64,000 nt of DNA from positions 1-64,000 of the forward strand of contig JAVBSC010000007.1 in NCBI GenBank assembly GCA_031547305.1, in the 5' to 3' direction. Shown here in pieces: positions 44,385 through 53,648 of the stretch. The DNA comes from JAVBSC01 sp031547305. Lineage in GTDB: Bacteria; Desulfobacterota; Desulfovibrionia; Desulfovibrionales; Desulfovibrionaceae. A program made the translations under genes and the position numbers. The stretch's first letter is position 1, and every line of letters starts with the position of its first letter. The notes below the pieces were generated by a model that was not told the origin of the DNA, ran no database searches, and saw nothing but the letters and a program-made list of their open reading frames with translations.

Positions 44385-44574
44385 GAGTGTTTTTCTGGGT
44401 CTGTCCATGCCTACCCTGGTTCCGATCTTCTTCCTCTGCCTCATCATCCTGTGGCTGCTGGAAAAATACGTCTTCGTTCCACGGCGCGTATACCGGAAAG
44501 TGGCCCATCCGCCGCTGTTCCGCATCGCCGTATTCGCGCTGCTTTTTTGCTGCGCCGGGCTTTTAGTTTATTAA
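44374..44574 (+). CDS. DUF1656 small membrane protein (AaeX-like)
   Basis: A 66-residue protein with two hydrophobic segments (PTLVPIFFLCLIILWLL and FRIAVFALLFCCAGLLVY) around a basic loop, the DUF1656 pattern. AaeX-type proteins accompany FUSC pumps and are presumed accessory subunits. It overlaps the pump gene by 11 bases and precedes the adaptor by 21. Confidence 0.88.
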   Translation: MPRESVFLGLSMPTLVPIFFLCLIILWLLEKYVFVPRRVYRKVAHPPLFRIAVFALLFCCAGLLVY

Positions 44575-44595
44575 CGCCTTGCGCCGGGAGGATAC

Positions 44596-45459
44596 ATGCG
44601 CATCGCCATATTGCTACGCCTTCTCATCACAGGAGCCGTGCTGACTGCCGCTGGGGCGGTCGCCGTGCTGCTCTGGAGGCACTACATGTACACCCCCTGG
44701 ACGCGCGACGGCAGGGTGCGGGCCGACGTGATAACCATCGCCTCCGACGTCTCCGGGCTGGTGACAGAGGTGCCCGTAAAAGACAACCAGTTGGTGAAAA
44801 AGGGCGATCTGCTCATGCGCATCGACCAGGAACGCTACCGCCTGGCCCTGGCCAAGGCGGAAGCCAAAGTGGCCGCCGCGGAAACCGAGGTCGGACGCTT
44901 GCGCGACGAAGCGGCGCGCCGCGCGCGCGTGGGGACGGACGTCGTTTCCAGCGAGGCGCACGAGCAGGCCAGGCTGGCCGTTGTAGCCGCCGAAGCCAAC
45001 CTGAGCGAAATCAAGGCGCTCAGAGATACCGCGGCGCTTAACCTGAACCGCACGGAAGTGCGCTCTCCCGTGGACGGCTGGGTTACCAACCTGAGCGTGT
45101 TCCCCGGCGACTACGCCGCCACCGGAGTGCCGCGCATGGCGGTGATTGACGCTAATTCCTTCTGGATCTGCGGATATTTTGAGGAAACAAAACTGCCTTA
45201 CCTGCATCCCGGCGACCCGGCCTCCATCGAGATGCTCGACGGCACTCCGGCTTTTGCCGGGGTGGTGGAAAGCGTCGCCAAAGGCATAGGCGAACGTGAA
45301 AACCCCACAGGCGGCAAGCTCCTGGTGGATGTGAATCCGACCTACAACTGGGTGCGCCTGGCTCAACGCATCCCCGTGCGCATACGCCTGACCGGCGAAC
45401 GCCCCGCGCTGGCCATCGGCCTGTCCTGCACGGTAATCATCCACCCCAAAACGGACTGA
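44596..45459 (+). CDS. Membrane fusion (HlyD/AaeA-type) efflux adaptor
   Basis: The 287-residue protein has one N-terminal membrane anchor (about 6-27), a biotinyl-lipoyl half-motif (SDVSGLVTEVPVKDNQLVKK), a coiled-coil hairpin (about 85-150) and a beta-barrel with VRSPVDGWVTNLSVFPGDY-like sequence (here EVRSPVDGWVTNL). It links the inner-membrane FUSC pump to the outer-membrane lipoprotein. GGGAGG precedes the ATG. It closes the operon. Confidence 0.93.
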   Translation: MRIAILLRLLITGAVLTAAGAVAVLLWRHYMYTPWTRDGRVRADVITIASDVSGLVTEVPVKDNQLVKKGDLLMRIDQERYRLALAKAEAKVAAAETEVGRLRDEAARRARVGTDVVSSEAHEQARLAVVAAEANLSEIKALRDTAALNLNRTEVRSPVDGWVTNLSVFPGDYAATGVPRMAVIDANSFWICGYFEETKLPYLHPGDPASIEMLDGTPAFAGVVESVAKGIGERENPTGGKLLVDVNPTYNWVRLAQRIPVRIRLTGERPALAIGLSCTVIIHPKTD

Positions 45460-45528
45460 TCAAGAGCCTCCGGGACATTTTTACTTTGCCGTTCACATCG
45501 ACCAGCGAAGCGAGAATACGATAATGCA

Positions 45529-45560
45529 AGAGACCGCGAAAGTTCGCCTTCACGGTCTCT
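45529..45560. repeat. Stem-loop after the efflux operon
   Basis: AGAGACCGCGAA and TTCACGGTCTCT pair with one mismatch around an 8-base loop. There is no T-run, so it may be a Rho-dependent or processing signal. Confidence 0.5.
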
Positions 45561-45622
45561 GATCAAATCCGGCCAATTTTCATTACTATTGCCGGCTATA
45601 TTCCTACTCTAAATTTTATTTG

Positions 45623-45934
45623 TTATTCGTGATAGTCATGTCTGTAGTCCCTGTAATGTCCGTTGTCCGCGCTTCCATGATCATGTCCGTCGCCCCGGTA
45701 ATGCCCGTTGCCCAAATCCTGGTGATCATGTCCGTCGCCCCGGTAATGCCCGTTGCCCAACGCCTGATGACCATGCCCGTCGCCCTGGTAATGCGCGTTT
45801 GCCGTCGTGAAGCCCGGCTGGTTGTTTAACGCGCTGTTAACGGTGAAATCCGCCGTAAAGGCGGTTGCGGGGATGGCGAGAACTGCAAACGCAATGACCA
45901 TTAGCCGCATAAAAATAAAAACGCCATATCTCAT
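45623..45934 (-). CDS. Secreted His/Gly-rich repeat protein
   Basis: A 103-residue protein with a signal peptide (about 1-27, ending ATAFTA) and four 15-residue repeats of the type NGHYRGDGHDHQDLG, giving a His- and Asp-rich periplasmic peptide. Such composition commonly binds Ni, Zn, Cu or Co. AAAGGAGG lies 5 bases before the ATG, which supports expression. I do not recognise a named family. The neighbours are an efflux operon and a DUF2971 gene, neither of which explains it. A calcium or copper chaperone role is possible but unproven. Confidence 0.72.
   Translation of the reverse strand: MRYGVFIFMRLMVIAFAVLAIPATAFTADFTVNSALNNQPGFTTANAHYQGDGHGHQALGNGHYRGDGHDHQDLGNGHYRGDGHDHGSADNGHYRDYRHDYHE
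45638..45817 (-). repeat. 45-bp tandem repeats, about four copies
   Basis: Equivalent bases recur at 45638, 45683, 45728 and 45773, an exact 45-base period in frame with the His-rich protein. The two central copies are nearly identical; the outer ones have diverged. Confidence 0.8.
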
Positions 45935-46120
45935 AATGCCTCCTTTGCCCGGGCCACATTGCCTCTTTCAAGTGAAGGCTCCGTGGCCCAAGACCTGTTG
46001 CCCACAATATTCTTTTTTTTTGGGGAGTCCATAAATCAGAAGGTAATAATATTACCTAAATTTATAACATGTGATTGCGGACGGCAGGATCAGGCGTTTG
46101 TCGGAGTTGGGGGAAATAGC

Positions 46121-47215
46121 TTAGAAAATTTGCGGGGCACCATCCGCGTTGCAGAACAAGGAAGCGCCGCCAAGTTCTTTTGGCCCAAATAATAGCGTAC
46201 TTTCTGGAATATTTTTCGAGCTACAAATTTGCAAACTATCCTTATGAATTCCCATCCTATAAAACTTAATGTCCGTAGAAGATAAATATTTTCTTATCTC
46301 AAGGACATGTTCTTCCGGCATGCATAACCCTGCATGAATAGCTGACAATTTTAGTGGTGAGGCGTGATGAGGGATGCTTTCGCCTGTATCATCGGCAGAA
46401 GCTATCAATCGCCATTCTTTTTCGTGGCTCCATACAGTAAGTTTTTGTAAACACAATATCGCCATCAAGATAAATGCAATTTGCTCGACTCCTACAATAT
46501 CTGTATGTGCCATAATTGTTTTTTGCAAATATTCATTACCATCAAATGGTATTTCAGTATAAATGACTGGCATAAGGGCATAATAGGCCGTCCCCGTACC
46601 AAATTGATTCGGGTGCCATGCACAATCTTTGGGTTCGTATTCTAAGCAATATCCGAAGTGACTATCCCCATAATATGCCCACATGGGGGAGTTATTATTT
46701 ACCTCAGAAAATGAGGCATAACTCATCTCTGCCTTGAAGCTACCTTTAAAGATTGACTCAAGATGTTCATAGTCATTGCCAGCGGTGAATCCGTTACCAT
46801 AATGTTCACAGCTATTTTTTACGTTAGTGTAAAATTTTCTTAAAATATGTCCACATCCATCAGGTATATTTCTCTGTATTAATTGAATTAACTCTTTATT
46901 GCTTTTTGCTCCATGCAAAGGAGCCAGCCATTCGAGTATGCGCATAACGCTTATATTTGCATATAGGTCATACGGGTCATTGAGGCGTTGCGGATTTGAA
47001 AGATGTAGGCCCCCAATGCACGCCTTTTTAAGATAGTCCAATTTATATGAGCTATAGCGGTATAGTTTTTGAAAGCGATGTGCCAAGGGGATATGCGGCT
47101 CTCGGCTTAATAAACCTGATTTACTGAGGTCATACGGCCCGATTCTGTTAATAAATTCTTGGTGCCACGGGGCATCTACCCTCGGATTTTTCAAAATAGG
47201 CGCTACTGACTGCAT
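46121..47215 (-). CDS. DUF2971 protein
   Basis: The 364-residue protein has the DUF2971 pattern: LYRYSSYKLDYLKKA, LHLSNPQRLNDPYDLY, SFSEVNNNSPMWAYYGDSH, GYCLEYEP and SHEKEWRL. Function is unknown for the family, which is scattered among bacteria and often found in accessory or defence-rich regions. The gene is clearly more AT-rich than its neighbours and lies next to the 3' end of a tRNA gene, a common insertion site for acquired DNA. No integrase or paired attachment repeat is visible. Confidence 0.85.
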   Translation of the reverse strand: MQSVAPILKNPRVDAPWHQEFINRIGPYDLSKSGLLSREPHIPLAHRFQKLYRYSSYKLDYLKKACIGGLHLSNPQRLNDPYDLYANISVMRILEWLAPLHGAKSNKELIQLIQRNIPDGCGHILRKFYTNVKNSCEHYGNGFTAGNDYEHLESIFKGSFKAEMSYASFSEVNNNSPMWAYYGDSHFGYCLEYEPKDCAWHPNQFGTGTAYYALMPVIYTEIPFDGNEYLQKTIMAHTDIVGVEQIAFILMAILCLQKLTVWSHEKEWRLIASADDTGESIPHHASPLKLSAIHAGLCMPEEHVLEIRKYLSSTDIKFYRMGIHKDSLQICSSKNIPESTLLFGPKELGGASLFCNADGAPQIF

Positions 47216-47307
47216 GGGCGTATCTCCTAATGTGGATGTGAGTGTATCACAAAATTTCCAGAGAATTCATCGCGGGGCCAGGGCGAGGCCAAGCCCTTAA
47301 ATACAGA

Positions 47308-47342
47308 AAAAGGGCTTACAGCGATTAACTGTAAGCCCTTAA
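47308..47342 (-). terminator. Intrinsic terminator of the tRNA-Ala gene
   Basis: AAGGGCTTACAG and CTGTAAGCCCTT form a 12-bp perfect stem. On the minus strand TTTTT follows, just past the tRNA 3' end. Confidence 0.85.
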
Positions 47343-47348
47343 AATTCC

Positions 47349-47424
<76 letters not shown>

Positions 47425-47499
47425 ATGCGGGAGAGCCTTGTTTGCCTCAAGACGTCCCGGATGTCAACAGAATTTTCGGTGGAGGAAAATTTTTTTTCC

Positions 47500-49605
47500 T
47501 CAAATCTGCAGCGCGCCAAAATCAGCCAGCCGGCCCAACGGTTTGACCAGGGCGCTCAAAAGGTTCAGGCGGTTGCGTTGCAGCTCTTTATCCTCGCACA
47601 TGACCATGACTCCCTCAAAAAAAGCGTCCACAGCCGGGCGCAGTTCGCGCAACAGGGCGAACAAATCCCCAAAGCGCTCCTGGCTCCACAAGGCCTCAAA
47701 GCGCGGCAGCAGGGCTTCCAGAATGGCCGCCAGGGATTGTTCCGCGTCCTCCTGGAGCAGTTCCTTTTTATAGTCGCCGGCCAGGGCTGGAGCGCCTTTT
47801 TCCTGACCTTGCTTGCGGATGATGTTGGCCGCCCGTTTGAAAGTGAGCACGCTGGCCCAAAAGTCCGCCGTGCGGCTGAATTCCTCCAGAGCGCTCAACC
47901 TGGCCGAGGAGGCCCAGACGTCCAGCCCCTGCGGGGATTCCGCTCCCAGAGCCGCTTCCACCAGCAGGGTTTCCCGACCATGGCCGGTGAAGTAGTTCTT
48001 CAGGCGCACCGTGAAAAACTCCCGCAGCTTGGGCAGGGCCTCGGCCGGGGGAATCTTCCAGTCCCGCTCGCCATAGGCGCTGAAGGCCTCCGCAAAGAGC
48101 GCGTCCACGTCCAGGCGCAGCTTTTTTTCCTCCAGAATGCGGGCTATGCCCAGGGCGCAACGCCGCAGTGCGTAGGGGTCGGCCGCGCCGGTGGGGATCA
48201 TGCCAAGGCCGAAGCAGCCGGCCAGGGTATCCGCTTTGTCCGCCATGGACAGCAGGGCTCCGCACAGCGTGGCCGGCAGGGGCGCGTCCGGACCGGCCGG
48301 CAGGTACTGCTCGGACAAGGCCGTGGCCACATTTTCCGGCTCGCCCTTGCGTCTGGCGTAAATGCCGCCCATGATCCCTTGCAGGGTGTCAAATTCCTTG
48401 ACCATTTCCGAAACAAGATCCGCCTTGGACAGCCGCCCGGCCCGCCGCGCGGCTGTCACATCCGCGCCCAGGCGCTCCGCCAGCCAGCCGGCCAGGCGGC
48501 TGATGCGCCGGGTCTTGTCGCCCATGCTTCCCAGAGGGGCTAGAAAGATCACCTTATCCAGGCTGGCCAGCCAGGATTCCAGGCTGGCGGCCAGATCCGC
48601 CTTCCAGAAAAACCGGGCGTCCTCCAGGCGGGCGCGCAAAACACGCTCCCAGCCCTTGCGCACCAGGGCTTCGCCATCCGGGCCACCGGGCGTCATGTTC
48701 AGCACGGTCAGAAAATGCGGCAGCAGCTTACCTTGGCTGTCTTCCAGGCCAAAGCTCTTCTGGTGGTTTTCCATGCTGGTCAAAAGCACTTCGCGCGGGA
48801 TTTCCAGAAACGAAGGGTCAAACCCGCCCAGCAGCGGGACAGGATGCTCGGTCAGGCCGCTTACTTCCAGCAGCAGTCCGTCCTTCCAGATGACCCGGCC
48901 GCCCAGGGCCTGGGCCAGGGCGTTGCCGCCCTTGACGATCACTTCTTCCCGGACCGCGCCGTCCACCGTAACCCGGCAGCGCTCCGCGACCAGTTCCGCG
49001 TAAACTTCCGCCCGCGGCACCGCGAACGGCCCGTACCCGTGGATTCTATGCCCCCAGGTCTGATTGCCGGATTTTACCAGACCGACGCTGAAAGGGACCA
49101 CTTCCGCGCCCAGCAAGGCGACAATCCAGCGCAACGGCCTGGCGTAAGTGAAGGAATCCGCCCCCCAATGCATGCGCTTGGGGAAAGACAGGCCGGTGAT
49201 GATTTCCGGGCAGATCCCGGCCAGAATATCCAACGTGGCCTTGCCGCCCATTTTTTTCCGGCCGGCCAGGTATTCGCCTTTTTCCGTTTTTTCCGTGAAC
49301 AGCGCGTCCGGGCTAAGGCTCTGGGTTCTGGCAAATCCATCGGCCGCCTTGGTCAGCTTGCCCTGCGCGTCGTAAGCCACTTTGACCGGCGGCCCCATGA
49401 CCAGCTCCTCCCGCTCAACGGAACGCTCCGCCAGCGCCGCCCGGACCACCGCCCGGCGCGGCGTGCTCATGACCGCCAAATCCTTGCATTCCACCCCTTC
49501 TTTATCCAGGGCCGTCGCAAAGCGCTCCTTCAACTCCGCTTCCAGGCCCGGCAAAAAGCGGGCCGGCAATTCTTCCGTGCCTATTTCAAGTATAAAACTC
49601 AGCAT
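47500..49605 (-). CDS. glyS: Glycyl-tRNA synthetase, beta subunit
   Basis: The 701-residue protein begins FILEIGTEELPARFLPGLEAEL, the typical start of GlyS, contains the HD-like and tRNA-binding regions through YALRRCALGIARIL and ends in a DALR-type anticodon domain (RLNLLSALVKPLGRLADF). It works as an alpha2-beta2 enzyme with GlyQ to charge tRNA-Gly. Its start overlaps the glyQ stop by 7 bases. A tRNA-Ala gene follows at a distance of about 75 bases. Confidence 0.97.
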   Translation of the reverse strand: MLSFILEIGTEELPARFLPGLEAELKERFATALDKEGVECKDLAVMSTPRRAVVRAALAERSVEREELVMGPPVKVAYDAQGKLTKAADGFARTQSLSPDALFTEKTEKGEYLAGRKKMGGKATLDILAGICPEIITGLSFPKRMHWGADSFTYARPLRWIVALLGAEVVPFSVGLVKSGNQTWGHRIHGYGPFAVPRAEVYAELVAERCRVTVDGAVREEVIVKGGNALAQALGGRVIWKDGLLLEVSGLTEHPVPLLGGFDPSFLEIPREVLLTSMENHQKSFGLEDSQGKLLPHFLTVLNMTPGGPDGEALVRKGWERVLRARLEDARFFWKADLAASLESWLASLDKVIFLAPLGSMGDKTRRISRLAGWLAERLGADVTAARRAGRLSKADLVSEMVKEFDTLQGIMGGIYARRKGEPENVATALSEQYLPAGPDAPLPATLCGALLSMADKADTLAGCFGLGMIPTGAADPYALRRCALGIARILEEKKLRLDVDALFAEAFSAYGERDWKIPPAEALPKLREFFTVRLKNYFTGHGRETLLVEAALGAESPQGLDVWASSARLSALEEFSRTADFWASVLTFKRAANIIRKQGQEKGAPALAGDYKKELLQEDAEQSLAAILEALLPRFEALWSQERFGDLFALLRELRPAVDAFFEGVMVMCEDKELQRNRLNLLSALVKPLGRLADFGALQI

Positions 49606-50486
49606 GCGCTTTCCTTCGTCATTTTGATAAGCGGATACCCCATCTCCTCGCGCTGGGCGGCGAACAGCCGGGCCACGCCGGAGGCCAGGGCCCTTACCCG
49701 GCCGATGTAGCCTGTACGCTCGGTGATGGAGATAGCTCCTCTAGCGTCCAGCAAATTGAACGTGTGGGAACATTTCATGGTATAGTCATAGGCTGGCATC
49801 AGCAGGCCCAGTTCCGTCAGGCGTTTGGATTCCCGCTCGAACTCGCTGAAGTGATCCAGCAGCATGGCCGCGTCGCTTTCCTCAAAATTGAAGCGCGACT
49901 GCTCCACTTCGTTGCGGTGGTAAATCTCCCCATAAGTCACCTGATTATTCCAGGCCAGTTCATACACCGATTCCTTGCCCTGCAAATACATGCACAGCCT
50001 TTCCAACCCATAGGTGATTTCCGCGCTCACGCGCGGCAGCTCTATGCCGCCCACCTGCTGAAAATAGGTGAACTGCGTGACTTCCATGCCGTTCAGCCAG
50101 ACTTCCCAGCCCAGGCCCCAGGCCCCCAGGGTGGGGGATTCCCAGTCGTCTTCCACAAAACGGATGTCATGCCTGGCCGGGTCCAGCCCCAGGGCGCGCA
50201 AACTGTCCAAATACAAATCCAGCACATTGTCCGGCGACGGCTTTAAAATGACCTGGAACTGAAAATAATGCTGCAAACGGTTGGGGTTTTCCCCATACCT
50301 GCCGTCCGTGGGCCGGCGCGAAGCCTCCACATAAGCCGCGTTCCAGGGCTCCGGACCGATGGCCCGCAAAAACGTGGCCGGGTTGAATGTGCCCGCCCCG
50401 CACTCCACATCGTAGGTCTGCTCAACCACGCAGCCACGCTTTGCCCAAAAGTTCTGCAACGTTAAAATCACATCCTGAAAATTCAT
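49599..50486 (-). CDS. glyQ: Glycyl-tRNA synthetase, alpha subunit
   Basis: The 295-residue catalytic subunit starts MNFQDVILTLQNFWAKRGC and includes AGTFNPATFLRAIGPEPWN, RRPTDGRYGENPNRLQHYFQ and later FTYFQQVGGIEL, all nearly invariant in GlyQ. It binds glycine, ATP and the tRNA acceptor end. I chose the ATG at 50486 (CGGAG upstream); the longer frame upstream is not conserved. Overlap with glyS indicates coupled translation. Confidence 0.97.
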   Translation of the reverse strand: MNFQDVILTLQNFWAKRGCVVEQTYDVECGAGTFNPATFLRAIGPEPWNAAYVEASRRPTDGRYGENPNRLQHYFQFQVILKPSPDNVLDLYLDSLRALGLDPARHDIRFVEDDWESPTLGAWGLGWEVWLNGMEVTQFTYFQQVGGIELPRVSAEITYGLERLCMYLQGKESVYELAWNNQVTYGEIYHRNEVEQSRFNFEESDAAMLLDHFSEFERESKRLTELGLLMPAYDYTMKCSHTFNLLDARGAISITERTGYIGRVRALASGVARLFAAQREEMGYPLIKMTKESAC

Positions 50487-50632
50487 ATGAACTCCGAGTT
50501 GAGGATGAAGACATCCGACTATGCTTTTGGGTCTCCGCCACAAGCCCCGCCGGCCTGAATGGGTTCCAAAGGACGTCGTCCCTTGACGGGGGGTTTTAGG
50601 GGGGGCGCCCCTCAAATCAAAAGGAAATATTC

Positions 50633-51382
50633 CTATACTCTGACAAACCGGCCGTTTTCCCAGGCCAGGCCCACGTGGTACTGGATGAAGGCGTCCACAG
50701 CGCGGGAGCATTCGCGCCGGCTCTGAGGGGGCAGGGTTATGCCGCCCCAGGCGTCCGGGGTATATTCCAATATGTGGCTTAGGGCGTCAAGGCTTTCCTT
50801 GCCCAGCCCGAACATGGGGCCGTTGGTCCCGGAGGCGCAGTCAGCGCAGACCAGATAGCCGCCGGACAGGGCCAGGAAGGCTCCCGGGGTTTGGTCAAAG
50901 CCCAGGCCGCAGGCTGAACAACGGGAAAAATCCAGGGCGTAGCCCTGGTCCGAAGCCAGGCGAAAACGGAAGAACAGGGGCAGAAGCTCCGGGATGGCCG
51001 CGGCTTGTTCCAGGACCGAGAGCAGGTTGTGGAATAGGTTCCAGGCCTGCTCGGAGCCTTCGCGGCCTATGCCGAAGGCCTCAAGGAATTTGGCGCAGTT
51101 GATCGCCAGGCCCAGGCGTGGCCAGTCCCGGCGCAGGCGTTGCGGCCCGGCCATCAGGGTGCCTTCTTCCAGGTTCAGGTAGCCGCCGCTACGGCTGCCC
51201 TTGATGTGAAAAAGCACTTCATTGAACTGGTCCAAGCAGCCGGAAAAGCGCCGCCGGCTGCGGCTGCCGCCAAAGGCGAAGGCGGAGAGCACCCCCCTGG
51301 ACGGCGAAAGAAGGCGGACCCAGAGGTCCGCCTCTTTAAATTTTCCCACCCGCAAAACAATCATGCGCTCGGTAAATTCCAT
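50633..51382 (-). CDS. recO: DNA repair protein RecO
   Basis: The 249-residue protein has the N-terminal OB fold (MIVLRVGKFKEADLWVRLLS), a helical domain and a zinc site with CSACGLGF and CADCAS. It loads RecA on SSB-coated single strands with RecR and anneals complementary strands. It lies between rodZ and glyQ on one strand; the 146-base gap to glyQ contains G/C runs that resemble the intergenic repeat elements. Confidence 0.93.
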   Translation of the reverse strand: MEFTERMIVLRVGKFKEADLWVRLLSPSRGVLSAFAFGGSRSRRRFSGCLDQFNEVLFHIKGSRSGGYLNLEEGTLMAGPQRLRRDWPRLGLAINCAKFLEAFGIGREGSEQAWNLFHNLLSVLEQAAAIPELLPLFFRFRLASDQGYALDFSRCSACGLGFDQTPGAFLALSGGYLVCADCASGTNGPMFGLGKESLDALSHILEYTPDAWGGITLPPQSRRECSRAVDAFIQYHVGLAWENGRFVRV

Positions 51383-51418
51383 AATCTGGCGGGGGCGGCT
51401 TTGGCCGTACCGGGAAAG

Positions 51419-52471
51419 CTAACGGCCAGGCGGGAATATGAGAGTTTTCACTTCTCCGGGCTTGCCGGCCACCGGATAATCCTTGCCGTTATAGCGTATG
51501 GTCACTCCGCCGGCGTTGCCGAGGGTGAGCACCAGTTGCTTTTTAAAGCTCAACGCGGAACTTTCCCCGGCCGTCAAAGTAAAGCGGCGCCCTTCGGCGC
51601 CGTCCGCCCTGGATTTTATCCAACAGTTGGCGGAAGCTGTAATCAGCAGACTGTTGACGTCAGTATCCAGCGCCTCGGCGGCTTCGTCCGATTCGCGCGC
51701 CGATGCGGCAACGGTGGCGTTGCGGGCGGCGGTGGCGTTCTGCCCGGCCGCGGTTTGCGGAATCTGGGCGGCAGCGTTTGCCGGGGCGGACGGAGCAACG
51801 GCCGTGGCGTTCAGGCGCTCCGCCTGGCGGGGCGCGGCATCCGGCAAAGCTTCGGCCTGCATTGCGCCCTGCGGCGGCTCGACCTGGCGAAGCGGCAAAT
51901 CCGGCACGCTGGTGGCGGAAGTGCTCCGGGGGGGGATGCGTTCGGCCGGAGCCGACGAGGTGGCGGCCGGAGCGGTCCTGTCCGGCTCCGTGGCGTTCTG
52001 GCCTTCGCCGTTGCCCACGCTGCTGGCGGTAAAGGGTTTTTTGACCAGGTTCCAGATGTCCTCGCCGTAGCGATCAAAAACCACCCAGCCGCCGTACCCC
52101 AGAAGGGCGAGCAAAAAAAGGATGACCAGCGGGACAATTACGCGGCCTATGCCCATACGTGGAGTCATGGCCTGCTCCCGGGCCGCCGGGCCGAGTTCCG
52201 GGTGGATGTTGCCCAGAACTTCGGAGGGGAAGGCCTGGTCCAGCATAGCCCCGAGTTCCGCCGCGTCAATGCCCACAGCCAAGCCGTAGGACTTTACAAA
52301 GCCCCTGGCGTAAATGGCGTGAGGCAGGCCGGACAGCGAACCTTCCTCTATGGCCGCCAGGGCGCGGGACGAAACCTTAATCCGGGCGGCCACGTCCTCA
52401 TGGGTAAGCCCCATGGCTTTGCGGCGCTCACGGATGAGGGACCCCAGCTCCAGCAATTTTACTCCTTCCAT
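51419..52471 (-). CDS. rodZ: RodZ-like cell-shape protein (Xre HTH, membrane helix, DUF4115)
   Basis: The 350-residue protein has an N-terminal HTH of the Cro type (LGSLIRERRKAMGLTHEDVA, about 8-70), one membrane helix (about 108-130), a long Pro/Ala/Thr-rich periplasmic linker and a C-terminal DUF4115 beta domain (SANCWIKSRADG ... FKKQLVLTLGNAGGV). This is the RodZ layout linking MreB filaments to the wall synthesis machinery. AAGGTGG precedes the ATG. It sits between a periplasmic isomerase gene and recO. Confidence 0.9.
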   Translation of the reverse strand: MEGVKLLELGSLIRERRKAMGLTHEDVAARIKVSSRALAAIEEGSLSGLPHAIYARGFVKSYGLAVGIDAAELGAMLDQAFPSEVLGNIHPELGPAAREQAMTPRMGIGRVIVPLVILFLLALLGYGGWVVFDRYGEDIWNLVKKPFTASSVGNGEGQNATEPDRTAPAATSSAPAERIPPRSTSATSVPDLPLRQVEPPQGAMQAEALPDAAPRQAERLNATAVAPSAPANAAAQIPQTAAGQNATAARNATVAASARESDEAAEALDTDVNSLLITASANCWIKSRADGAEGRRFTLTAGESSALSFKKQLVLTLGNAGGVTIRYNGKDYPVAGKPGEVKTLIFPPGR

Positions 52472-52511
52472 GTCACCACCTTAGAGTATTTTACGCTTCG
52501 GCTTGCCGCCG

Positions 52512-53456
52512 CTACACCCGGATATCCACAACCGCCTTGGCACGCAGTTGCTTTACATATTCTTCAAAACGCTCCTGCAGCTTAGGGCCGCGCAGGATTT
52601 CCTCTATTTGCGGCGTGGCGTCCGCCAGAGTCTGGGAACTGCCGGAGAGCGCGGAGTTAAGCTGAAGGGCCACTTTTTCATAACCATTGGAAATAACCTG
52701 CGAAACGTCGCCAGGCTGCATCTTGCCCAATATATCCTGCCATTCCGGAGCCAAATCCCGCCAGGCTATGCTGCCCAAATCACCACCCGCCTGGGACGAG
52801 GAATTCATTGAATATTTACGCGCCGCGTCCGCAAAGCTGATCTCGCCCTTTTTGATGCTGGCCACGACCTTTTCCGCATCCGTGGCCGGGGAAAACACGA
52901 TCAGCGAAATCTTGACCGAATCCTGCTGCACAAACTGCGATTTGTGCTCTTCGTAATAAGCGGCGATTTCGTCCTTGGTCACCACCACCCGGCGGGAAAT
53001 CATAATAGCGGTCACGCGCTGGCGCAAGATGCTGTTGCGGATGCTTTCCCTCACCTTGGCCATGGTGCCGCCCTGAAGCACGACGTTCTGCTCGAACTCC
53101 TCCGGGCTGAGCTGGCTGCGCTGAATAAGCTTGCGCAGCTCGTTTTCCACTTCCGAATCCGCGACTATTATTTTAAGCCGATCCGCTTCCTGGCGCAGCA
53201 GGATGTCCGCGATCATGGCGTCCAGCACTTGCTGGAAAATGGCGTTACGCGCGGCAACGCTCTGCGGGTCAGATCCCTGCAGGCCGCGCCTGGCTATTTC
53301 CGCACTGGCGTTCATATGCACGTCGTACAGGGTGATCATCTCGCCGTTGACCACAGCCGCTATTTTATTCACCAACTGCGCGCCGCCGGCCTGAGAGGCC
53401 AATATCAACAACAGCCCCGCAACCAGCAGGGCTCTGGATTTTAAAGAGAGCCGCAA
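52512..53456 (-). CDS. Periplasmic peptidyl-prolyl isomerase/chaperone, SurA/PpiC type
   Basis: The 314-residue protein has a signal peptide (to about residue 26), a SurA-like helical N domain (NKIAAVVNGEMITLYDV) and one parvulin domain (about 165-270, with FADAARKYSMNSS, GGDLGSIAWRDLAPEW and VSQVISNGYEKVAL). It should assist outer-membrane protein folding. The start is a TTG at 53456 with AGGAGA upstream. Only one parvulin domain is present, against two in E. coli SurA. It heads the rodZ-recO-glyQS series. Confidence 0.88.
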   Translation of the reverse strand: MRLSLKSRALLVAGLLLILASQAGGAQLVNKIAAVVNGEMITLYDVHMNASAEIARRGLQGSDPQSVAARNAIFQQVLDAMIADILLRQEADRLKIIVADSEVENELRKLIQRSQLSPEEFEQNVVLQGGTMAKVRESIRNSILRQRVTAIMISRRVVVTKDEIAAYYEEHKSQFVQQDSVKISLIVFSPATDAEKVVASIKKGEISFADAARKYSMNSSSQAGGDLGSIAWRDLAPEWQDILGKMQPGDVSQVISNGYEKVALQLNSALSGSSQTLADATPQIEEILRGPKLQERFEEYVKQLRAKAVVDIRV

Positions 53457-53648
53457 TGCCGTCTCCTGCCTTTTAAAGCTGGTTAACTTTTATAAAAATA
53501 ATTATTCGCTTGAAGTCCACGTTTATCTTCCAAATTAACATTTGCCTCAAGTTAAAAATCTGCCCTTCGTTTAATATCTTTCATGTTAATATGCAATGCA
53601 TTTCCCCAAAGGCCGCCCGCGGCGATGTTCTTCTCCGCCCGGCCGTAT

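Noticed and set aside
45638..45817. CRISPR-like repeat array
   Set aside because: The 45-bp units are contiguous, lack spacers and encode in-frame His-rich residues.
51140..52585. 481-residue plus-strand frame
   Set aside because: Antisense of recO and rodZ; its Gly/Arg-rich character comes from complementary GC codons.
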